DNA of 64,000 nt from Hygrocybe punicea (Eukaryota; Basidiomycota; Agaricomycetes; Agaricales; Hygrophoraceae): NCBI GenBank assembly GCA_963556145.1, contig OY744471.1, forward strand, positions 737,590 to 801,589, in the 5' to 3' direction. Positions 52,833 to 61,665 of this stretch are shown here, one piece after another. The notes below the pieces were generated by a model. The model did not search any database and was not told the origin of the DNA. It saw only the letters and a list, made by a program, of their open reading frames with translations. The position numbers and the translations under genes were made by a program. Within the stretch, counting starts at the first letter, position 1; every line of letters begins with the position of its first letter.

Positions 52833-53900
52833 ATTGGTCTAAAGAGTTATGCAAAGTTCAGTCGAATATATGATGACTGACGTGAATTTCAATTTAACGG
52901 ACCTCCAGACACGATAGCTTTCCAAGGGTGTAACCGATCTCAATCAAGACGTATTGCAACTTGTGTGCATGCTGTATGACTATTGTCCTGCCATGAACGC
53001 TACTAACAATTACATTTCTCCTGTACAACGTGGTGAATAAGTTGAAGATGCAGACGTAACTGGGTGAGTTTGATGGTGGATGTATGAAATACACATGAAA
53101 TACAAATTATTGGTAAAAGTACAATAGAAAAAATATGAACGTCTCAGTAGTGGCAAAGGGAAAAAAACGTGGAGATTAAAAAAACACGGTGCTAAGCGAA
53201 ACAGCATGCAGACACATGTATCGAGGGTGTGGTCTTGATCTGTTCCTTGTGTCAAACGGGCAGATCCTGGTGCAAGATATGAATAGGATGACAACCCATT
53301 GCGAAGAGGGGGATAAGTCAACGTACCCAGAGCCGGGGAAGCAAAGAGTAGGGGGAAGACGACGCCAGCCATAGCAAAATGGCAGATAAGAACCTCAGTG
53401 TCGGCATCGGCAGATAACACAACCAGGAAGGAACATCTCCCTATGATTCAATCAAGGGGAGATGAAGAGAAAAGACTTAGAATGGCGCTCAACAGTAACT
53501 CGATCATGTGACCGTGAGACTTGAGCTTCACCATACCGTGACTGTAAGAGCCTTATGTTCTTCTCAACCATCTTTGCCAGTGCCGAGCACCAGCAAAGAC
53601 TTGTCCCCGTCGCTTTCTACCATCTTTGCCAGTGCTGAGCACCGCAAAGTCTCGTCCCTGTTGTCTCTGCGTCTCCCTGTCTTCGGCCTTCATCATCTTA
53701 TTTTCTGCTCCATATTTCACGTCCTTCCATCTGTTTCACTAGTGCTGGGCACTCAAACTTTTCACAAGTCATCGCCTTTTCCTATCCCCCTGTGTACTGG
53801 GGGTGTCTCGACATCTTCTACCTGTGGTCTCTCTCATAATACTTGCAATGATTTGCATGTTGCACTTGGTGATTTCGTGTCAGCCTGCATGTAGCAACAT
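52833..53900. other. Interior of the 9.3-kb hAT upstream of the transposase; no secure gene
   Basis: This should include the transposase promoter. Three copies of a TTTGCCAGTGCYGAGCACC...CAAAG repeat lie at 53570-53770, with period about 55 bp. An open frame over them (53508-53894) is Ser/Leu-rich and unconvincing. Confidence 0.4.
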
Positions 53901-53929
53901 CCTCACATTCTCCCTGTAGACAACTCGGT

Positions 53930-54870
53930 TGAGGGCATCAGCGGAATATATTGGACATTTGCCCTGGACTATCCGTTCTTTCAAGGTGAGTCAGTCGAAC
54001 CCTGCATTGCAAAAAATGATGTCTAATTTTGATGGGACTAGCCTACTCTCCCACCTGCAAGGACCATTCTCTCCTTCGTGGTGGAACATGATTTTGTCAA
54101 ACAAATTTTGTCCTGGTGCAAGTATTCGGAGTCGAGGATGTAATCATGATGGCAGTCAACAATCTCGGTGAGAGCAGTTATATTTCTCGAATAGCAATAA
54201 TTATTCTGATTTCTTTCATCTTATGGTTCTCTTGCACGCTCCAAGGCTATCAACATGGCATTGGAGACAACAATTTAGCCCTTGCCATGTACAACCTCTG
54301 CTCGACAATGGATCCCCTTTGGAACTCTTTGATGGTTGGAGGGTTTAAAGATAGCGGTAAACTATCACTCATCGATTCCTTAGCTGGCGAACTCGGTCTT
54401 GATATCTATGTCGTCAGCCTTTCTTGAAGCTGAATCCTAGCATAAGTACTGCATAAGTGATAATACTTTGACGACGTTAATGGGATATGTTTCAATCAGG
54501 CAAGTCGCTTTCTCGCATGGCTATACATTTACGTGCTCCGTCAGTCGTGACATTATGTCCACCTATGAACGCAACTGAAACTACTCACACTTCAAGGCTA
54601 CGTCTGTGTGGACTCTTAAACAGCCTCGATGGTGTCACTGCTGCTGAAGTCAGGTATGTCGACCCTCCAAATAAAATAAAATAAAATAAAAGTAAAAATT
54701 AGGAGACATAATTTTGCTGCCTCTTATTTGCTACAACGAACCACATCGAGTGTCTGGATCCAGCGAAACCGGACGTTTGGGTCAACAGAACGAATGCAAG
54801 CCAAGAGTGTCTTCAAATGGCTTCCCTTACAAACCCTCTCGCATCTCAGTAACGCCCGAAGCATTGACAA
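53930..54870 (+). pseudogene. BCS1-like AAA ATPase fragment, decayed
   Basis: Pieces in different frames follow the BCS1 order. SGKLSLIDSLAGELGLDIYV, then VVSLS (54355-54424), corresponds to the Walker A region, but the GK[ST] is GKL, so the nucleotide-binding loop is broken. LLNSLDGVTAAE (about 54615-54650) corresponds to the stretch after Walker B. LLFATTNHIECLDPAKPDVW (about 54720-54780) matches sensor 1 and the following loop, missing the SRPGR segment. BCS1 proteins are mitochondrial inner-membrane ATPases expanded in mushrooms. Frameshifts and stops show it is dead. It lies inside the hAT ends, so it was probably captured. Confidence 0.7.
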
Positions 54871-55292
54871 CGTGAGCTTCTTTCTATAGGTCAGATTTAA
54901 TGGCTCAATGTTTCATCTCTTCAGTATCAAATGGTGACTGTTACAAGTTACGATACGACATGGTTGTTCATCAAGGTAATTGAGACTATGTAGATGCAAT
55001 AATTATTCAGTATTATTATATTTTACACCAAAATCTATCCTTCATTAGCACAGCAGTCGTCTGGTGATGTTTTGAGCCTTGGGCAATGCCAGAAAACCAG
55101 TTGCGAGCCAGCAAACACTCCGGAAACCTCGAAATCATTATATTTCCTAATTTGGAAATTTTGTAACGGCTCAAAACGGCCAGCCACGGCTAAGCCGAGG
55201 TTTAACCGTTAGCCGTAGCAACGGCTCGGCTCGGCTAATCATCGGCTCGGCTCAATCGGCTAACGGTTTCGGACCGAGCCGTGGCAACACTA
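54871..55292. other. Right subterminal region of the 9.3-kb hAT
   Basis: AT-rich sequence leads into the CGGCTAAGCC/ACGGCTCGGC array (55170-55290) and the right inverted end. It has no gene. Confidence 0.6.
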
Positions 55293-56903
55293 CCGCAGAT
55301 GTTCCTCGGCCGACGCAAGGTTATCAAATCGGCAATCCTTCTCGTTATCTCACTTTCGATCGCTCAGTGCTCATTTACTACGATAATTCTCGCAGCGATA
55401 TTCATGTTAAAGCGACCTTGTACACACCTGAATATGGACCCGATTTCCTCGATATATACTTCCCTATCGGCGTTGGCTACTTTGATTGGATTCCAACCGG
55501 TTGCATCGCTTGCAGTTATGATTGTCAATATTAGCCTGGATCGTCGTCCGATTGTTTGGGGGATGTCACAACTACCTATTCTGAGGCATCCTATTACCTT
55601 GTTTTTCAATCTTACACTCAACATTCTCCATCTGGTGACCCTTTTTACTCGACAAATTATCAACTGTGAGTCTTCCTCGTGTCTGGTCGTATCTCAAGCT
55701 CATTGTTGGTTAGACTTGCCACCACCTTTCCCACAAGTTCGTTCCCCACAATCACTGTAAAGTGCGACCGGTTCTTTTGTGATCCACACAATCTGCTCAC
55801 TTTCTTACAGTCCAAACTTAGTTGTCACCTCGACAACCACTACATCTGCAGTATTGTCTACGGTATCCTCTTCTCCAGTGACTTCCTCGGCATCCCCCAC
55901 GAATCAAACGAAGCTATCATTGCTGGTGGCATCGTGGGTGGAGTTGTTGTCGTTCTGCTCAAACTCACTATTCTATTTGTCTTTTTGCGGGGGCGAAGAC
56001 ACTCGAATTCTGATGCGGCCCTAGGCTCTCCTACTGTCGAATCGCAGCTAAAGCCTCATTCTGGTTTGATGACAAGCCCGTCTGGGCCTACGACGTACTT
56101 CTTCGCTCCGCTTTTGCCAAGTTCGGGTGAGTTTCAAATATAAATTCCTTGCAATGCCTCGTCTGATTCTATCCCAGATCAGGAAAGGCCGTATTCATAC
56201 ACAGATTCAATCGACACCGTACGTCGCGGAAGCGAATTCACCCCTAACATCAGTCGAACGACACAAGAAGAAGGCACAGTCATATCCCCCTTACGACTCT
56301 TCCTGGTCAGTATGACTCTTCCTGGTCAGTATAACTCTTCCACTCCACCCTACGTTTCACAACTTGTGTGTATACAGGCGCACCAACATTGCGTCCTTCT
56401 GGTCCTGCTGCAAATATTTCCTCCACAACTCCCACTGCCGCTGCACCTCCAGTACCCACAAAACCTCAGAATACGGTTTTGCCGAATCATCCCCCTGAGC
56501 AGCCAACGAGTGAATCCGGGAATCCGGAGGCTAACTTAGCTTCAGCTGTTTATTTCACTCGCCAGCCGACCGACAGTCAACGGCAGGCCCTTATAGCCTC
56601 CTGGAACGCTTCTCCTGCCGGTCCTGCCGGTCCTGCCGCACAAGAAGTGGCATCATCACCACCGGCAGCATCGCCAGCCGACGTTCCATTATCACCCGCA
56701 CAACCTCAGTTGCTGAGAACGATCTCCCAGATATGGCAAATATTCTAGGTGTCATAGCAAATCTTCTTGGTGTAATCTCTCGCGCACGGTTGAGCACGAG
56801 GGACAGGCATGCTGTGGTTGCATCGTTCAATAATCTGCTGATGACAGACCAGGTGACGCCGGCTGATTTGACCAATGGCAATATAGCACTGTATACGGGA
56901 TGA
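55293..56903 (+). pseudogene. Single-pass membrane protein gene abutting the hAT insertion, apparently damaged
   Basis: Reading from the duplication, one frame gives PRPTQGYQIGNPSRYLTFDR and a Tyr/Ser-rich ectodomain. A 63-nt intron ending near 55537 would remove the in-frame TAG. A Ser/Thr-rich stalk (VVTSTTTTSAVLSTVSS) precedes a hydrophobic helix (AIIAGGIVGGVVVVLL, about 55918-55970) with basic residues after it (FLRGRRH). Stalk and helix are in different frames, pointing to a frameshift. Later pieces are DQERPYSYTDSIDTVRRGSE (after an intron at 56129-56184), a Pro-rich tail, and MANILGVIANLLGVISRARL ending at 56903. These look real but their splicing was not resolved, and the last may be a separate gene. 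The 5' end is displaced or lost through the insertion. Confidence 0.45.
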
Positions 56904-57721
56904 GGTCGATGGATATTATGGTTTTTCTTGGCTCATTCTGTCTCGTGATGTTGTCGATATCTCACTCCGTACACAAACTTGATTTTTTTCCTCAGCGAAC
57001 ATGGTCAGACCATTGAGGTATGCTGACCTACACTAAAGCAACGGATAGTAGCATGGCGTCGGGCCCACCATCCATATGTAATAGGTGCCGTTCCGTTGCT
57101 GACAACCTGATGAGTGGAGTAGTATCGAAAGTATACGAATGAACCGTAGTTGTATAAAGGTATCCATGTTGCGGAAGGAGTCGCCAATTGTTAAATCGTC
57201 TATATGAACGGGAAATACAGTAGTTGTTGAGTTGCGCTCCGAGGATGAAGGGATATCAGTAGTTATTAAGTGCTCACCCCCGTCAACACAAATGGCTCCG
57301 CATTGCAACTTGTCATTTGGAACGGTACCTGTCAGTAGATACTCTCCCTTTGGTGCATGAGTCAGCGAGTGATCAGAGGTCCCACAGATTGCTCGCATTG
57401 CTTCACTGCCCATTCGCGCACTGCAGCCAAGAAATACCGTCGTCGATACCCCTGTGTTGGCGGGACCAACCGGTCTTCACCACTGGTGCGCAGAAACACA
57501 AGGAGGCTCAGCTCCTTCGTAGAACAAGTGTCGTGGAGACGATGGATGCCGAAACTTGAGTGCTCAAACGCTCAAGGCAGTCGCAAGCAAGCTAGACTGA
57601 CCGTCAGCCTCATTACATGGGTTCACAGACTCGGAAATGACTTGCCTCGCTACCTCCTCCATCAAACTGCGTCCGTCACGGTCAGTCACTTGTCACCCTT
57701 TCTTGCATTTACACTTCCGAG
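56904..57721. other. Intergenic region before the SNARE gene; possible unresolved minus-strand exon
   Basis: A minus-strand frame (57187-57005) reads ATWIPLYNYGSFVYFRYYST, which has a folded-protein look but no partners or start that I could join. Other frames here conflict. The region should also contain the promoter of the gene at 57722. Confidence 0.3.
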
Positions 57722-58708
57722 ATGGATAATTCACCCGACAGGCTGTTTGATTCATACGAACAGGTCTTACTTGTCACCTGCCTCTGAACTCCTTTAGATA
57801 TTGACGAACTGTTATAGGATTTTCAAGACATTTTGCAGAGCGTTCGAGACAAGCTTCATGGCAAAGGCAAAGATGAACGTGGAGGTTGGTCCTTGTGTCA
57901 CTAAATATTCATTCTCCCCAATCAATAGCCTGCGTGATTTAGAACAGAGGAAGGCTTCGCTAAGAAGAGTCGAGATGGAACTAGACGAGGCTGATGAATT
58001 GGTAGATTTTCATTTTACATCGACGGACAACGTCAGCGCAAACTCGAACTCTGAACATGTCTGGGACTGTGCAGGTCTCGCAAATGGAAATTGAAATTCA
58101 GGGCATACCTCGATCCATCAAACCCCAGTATCAAGCACGCTTGAAAGCCGTCAAGGCTGAACTGCTGCGGTACAAGAAACTGTCAAAAGACTTGCATTCG
58201 CAACTTGCACGCTCCGATTTGCTCGCTGCAGAGACTAGACTGGACGGCTCACCCAGCTCGGATGAACCTTACGGTTCCAGCAGTGATCGGGTCCGCTTGC
58301 TGGCTGGAATGGACGTCCTTTCAGATGGGTCAGGAAGGCTGATGGAATCGCAGAGAATCGCTTTGGAAACGGAAGAACAAGGAGCGGACATACTGAGATC
58401 TTTAAGAGGGCAAAGGGAACAGATTGAGAATGCACGAGATACGGTACGGACATCATCAAACAAATATCTTATGACTTACCGGAAATTGAACCCTTGACAG
58501 CTCCGCACTGCAGATACTTCAATTGACCGTGCTTCTGGTACGCTCAAGACGATGATTCGACGGTAGGTTTACTTTATTCGATCCGTTCGGACGGCGAGTT
58601 CTGATGTAAATCATAAGTATGTATCAGCAGCGTTTCGTAATAGCTGGCATCATCGCTGTCCTGGTGTTATTGATTGCCCTCATCCTCTGGTTTAAACTTG
58701 TTCGGTAG
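57722..58708 (+). CDS. vti1: Vti1-type v-SNARE
   Basis: Joining 57722-57763, 57818-57884, 57943-58001, 58075-58443, 58501-58562 and 58618-58708 gives 229 residues, a normal Vti1 length. The N-terminal helices include LFDSYEQDFQDILQSVRDKL and RRVEMELDEADELVSQMEIE. The SNARE motif begins near RIALETEEQGADILRSLRGQ, with Gln in the central layer region, and continues over the next splice as LRTADTSIDRASGTLKTMI. A C-terminal tail anchor (FVIAGIIAVLVLLIALIL) ends with WFKLVR. Vti1 is a Qb-SNARE that acts in Golgi, endosome and vacuole fusion. All introns are GT-AG, 54-74 nt. The start matches the family N-terminus. Confidence 0.93.
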
Positions 58709-58881
58709 CCGTGTTACATTGACGACCCGATGATCTAGTTCCTTTCATTTAGAGAGATATTCGCTATTTATCATCTTGACTTATACTTATATACCTTTTC
58801 AAACGTCTTTGGCTCTAAGGTGAACTTTGAAAGTTATGTAAGTCGCTCATTTTTTTGAGTCTACGACCCTCAGATTGACAA

Positions 58882-59916
58882 ATGGCTTCTCTGCTCCGGG
58901 CATACAAGTACGATGAACTTGCTACGTGTCATTATTAATTCTACTGCTGTTACGACGCTGAGCCGGTCATTTGATTAATAGTGCGATACTTTTGCGGCGA
59001 CCATTGCTTGCTCAATGCGGGACAGCTGTTATTTTGTTCGGTGCGGGCGACATCATAGCCCAGCAGGGCATAGAGAAGAAGGGTAGAGATCATGACGTGT
59101 GTGCTCTACGTTTCGTGCACCTAGCCTTGACTCTCCAGAACAAACGTCTTGCAGTTAATGCGTACTCTTAGGTTGTCCTTCTATGGCGGTGAGTGTTCAT
59201 CTCCACCACTTTTATGATAAAGTCCAATTGACCGTTAGGCGTACTTTTTGGGCCTGCTGTGACGAAGTGGTACCAACTTCTCAACCGGATGACTTTTTCC
59301 ACGCCAACAAAAGCTGTCATTTACAGAGTACTTATTCCCTCATGACCAGGTTGTGTCTTTATCTACATGCTGCTGCTGACTTGTACATATCAAATAGGTT
59401 GGGCTTGATCAGGCGTTTTTTGCACCAGGCGAGTGCATTTCTTTGCATTGTCATTGCCGTAGGGTTGACGGTTGCTGGGTTGATTATATCAATAAGTTGC
59501 CGTTGGTTGCTTCTTTGGTTCCATGACCCTCCTTGAAGGCAAGGGAATCGCAGATGCGCAGAGTCGCATCAGCGCTGTAAGTCTCATGATTGCTCTTCAG
59601 ATGCTGAGTTGAATGATGTCTATGTAGGCCTATGCACCGACACTGCTTCATAATTGGTGTGTCACAAGTACGTTTTGCCCTCAGTCATCAATCATCAAGC
59701 TTCTCGTAGGGGAGTTTTCATTCCGGCGCAAATAATCAATTTTGCTTTCGTCCCTCATCATCTGCGATTTGTGTTTGTCAGTACGGTCAGTTTGTTCTGG
59801 AGTAAGTCGCCATCGATGCCGTCACTACTCCCTTGATTAACCGCGTGGTCCCCTTAGATACATATCTTAGCGCTGTCAACGCGCAACACCTGACCGAGAG
59901 TGTGCCAGAAAGCTGA
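58882..59916 (+). CDS. Mpv17/PMP22-family membrane protein
   Basis: Nine exons (58882-58907, 58982-59096, 59155-59188, 59239-59337 shortened to 59327, 59398-59428, 59497-59576, 59628-59656, 59710-59801, 59858-59916) give 184 residues, typical for the family. Features: an N-terminal helix (LLAQCGTAVILFGAGDIIAQ), LRLSFYGGVLFGPAVTKWYQ, a Leu/Asp segment GLDQAFFAP, and the family signature region INFAFVPHHLRFVFVS then SLFWNTYLSAVNA. Four membrane helices are expected. In yeast the homologue Sym1 is in the mitochondrial inner membrane, while others are peroxisomal, so location is not decided. The intron at 59429-59496 starts with GC (GCGAGT). Confidence 0.9.
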
Positions 59917-60164
59917 ATTGCGGGCAAAGTCGCAATACCGTTCATGGAAGGGTGGAGTTAGTCATCGAATCAGGTTGTATAACCTATTAGTATTACCACG
60001 AATCAGGCAGCCAGATGACCCCCGTATCTCACCGGGTACCCGTATGGTGACTATGTGTAATGAATTAGCCGAGCCTGAGAGTTAACCAAACTGGTCTTGG
60101 TCTCCTGTTCAGACCCAATTCTTTCCGTCTGCAGGCCGGCCACATTCCTCTACAAGCACTCACT
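59917..60164. promoter_or_regulatory. Intergenic region between Mpv17-like and AIG1-like genes
   Basis: About 250 bp separate two same-strand genes, so it must contain the first gene's terminator and the second gene's promoter. No TATA box or clear poly(A) signal was assigned. Confidence 0.4.
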
Positions 60165-61239
60165 ATGGGGGGCCAGAAGCTGTACAAGCGATTGGGTGTC
60201 AACATTCCTTTCGATCCCCAACACAAACTCGTCACTTCTCCTGCCTTTTCTCCAGGCTGGCTTGCCTTCATTCGCTTGTCGCTAGCATTTTACACTCTTT
60301 TTACGGCCCTTTTTATTCTTATATGGGAGGCTGTTGTCACTGACGGGGCACAATCGTATGTTTGACGTCTATTCCCCTATTTCCATGTTGGCGATTGCTG
60401 CATTACTTATTGACCCTGCAACAGATATTTTTCCTACTTCACGGATCTATCTTATGTGGGACTAGGTGCCTACTTTTGCGCTTCAGGGATTCAGACGATT
60501 TTCTACGCGAGAGGGTCACGGAAGAGTTACCCTCTCCAAAAATGGCCGCGCTTCCTGCAATTTCTTCATCTCTTGTTGCTGTCCACTATTCTGACTTACG
60601 GTATGTTAAAGCTTTTGATCATCATTATGCCACCACCTCACGTTTAATGCAGGAATCCTGGTAACGATCGTTTATTGGGCCCTACTGGCTTCTTCAAGCA
60701 CCTTTGAAACCCCATATGCTGGCGAGTCACTTCGAATCTGCGTTTGACGAGTGTTGCTAACATCGGAATAAAGCATGGGGCAATATTTCCCGCCACGCCT
60801 TGAACACCGTATTCGTTCTTTTTGAGATTGCGTTTACTCATGTGGGCCCGACACCGTGGATACATATGCTTTTCCTCGTTATCATTTTGGCTAGCTATTT
60901 GGGCGTGGCGTATATCACCCACGCTACTCAAGGATTTTATCGTGCGTCGCGTCTTCTCTCTCTCCCGCGCACAACAAAGGGTGCTGATACACACATATAT
61001 ATCCCTGTTTAGCATACTCGTTTCTCGACCCCACCAAACAGGGTGCCTTTCTCGCCGTTTATATCGTGGGTATCACAGTGGGCGAATGTATTGTCTTCGC
61101 TATCGTCCAAGGCTTGTGCATCTTTCGCGAATGGCTTGTGACCCGATCGCAGCGACGTCGCACCCCTCCTTCGGGTCCCCCAGAGGCATTGGATGACTGG
61201 CAGACAGTCGACAGACCGGCGACACCGATGGCGGTGTAA
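60165..61239 (+). CDS. FAR-17a/AIG1-like multispanning membrane protein
   Basis: Exons 60165-60355, 60425-60600, 60653-60721, 60774-60941 and 61013-61239 give 276 residues. Features: a cytoplasmic start (MGGQKLYKRLGVNIPFDPQH), a first helix near LAFIRLSLAFYTLFTALFIL, YFTDLSYVGLGAYF, and further helices through TYGILVTIVYWALLA, FVLFEIAFTHVGPTPWIHML and AVYIVGITVGECIVFAIV. The C-terminus is soluble. The membrane pattern, the helix-3 Tyr/Thr/Asp motif and the THVGPTPW segment fit the AIG1/FAR-17a family; animal members are serine hydrolases of fatty-acid esters of hydroxy fatty acids, with Thr and His as key residues. The intron at 60722-60773 uses a GC donor (GCGAGT). Confidence 0.85.
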
Positions 61240-61665
61240 TTTCCATGAAAACTCACGGTTACGATTGTTCTTATGTCAATGGGACTTTGGTTTTGGATTA
61301 CACAGTACATAGTTCTTCTGGTTCTTGATGGCAGCTGGTCCCAAAAGAATATTGCAATTTGTATTTTTCGTCTTTGACGACCTCAGGTTCGCCTGGTTCG
61401 GCGCTTATACGCCTCGTGGCAGTTGCCACGGTCGAATATTATGGGTGCAGGCTTTGCTATTCCCTCTTCCTAAGTCCTAAGTATTTCGTTTTCACCGAAA
61501 AATCTGTCGCTCTTTTCCTGGGTCTCTGCAAGATCTTTTTTGGCCATTTCCGAGAGTCTTGACTATACCCGATTTCGATACCTTTTCTGCTACTTGTCGG
61601 TCTTTGTCCGCTTCGAATACGGGTCATTTTATCTTCAGCACTTCAGCACTTCAGCCCGAAACACA
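61240..61665. promoter_or_regulatory. Intergenic region before the SH3 gene
   Basis: This 426-bp gap has only short frames; a pyrimidine-rich stretch (61595-61640) precedes the ATG, as is usual for fungal promoters. Nothing more specific is seen. Confidence 0.4.

Larger units (their letters stand above)
46005..55292. mobile_element. 9.3-kb hAT transposon with cargo gene and captured fragment
   Basis: The inverted ends are TAGTGTTGCCACGGCTCGGT (left) and ACCGAGCCGTGGCAACACTA (right). Perfect duplication CCGCAGAT is at 45997-46004 and 55293-55300. Both ends carry CGGCTCGGCTA/AACGGTTAACC arrays. Inside are a + strand gene of unknown function (46666-49258), a convergent hAT transposase (52832-49380) and a decayed BCS1-like AAA ATPase fragment (about 53930-54860). 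Three of these ends match the TAGTGTTGCC ends of the MITEs at 30998 and 37750, making this a candidate source of their transposase. Confidence 0.92.

Noticed and set aside
55281..55760. 159-codon hydrophobic ORF starting MFLGRRKVIK
   Set aside because: The first in-frame codons overlap the hAT end. The hydrophobic pattern mirrors the ectodomain frame and no membrane family fits.
57317..57797. Overlapping + strand ORFs before the SNARE gene
   Set aside because: They run into the SNARE start and its first intron, and their composition is not protein-like.
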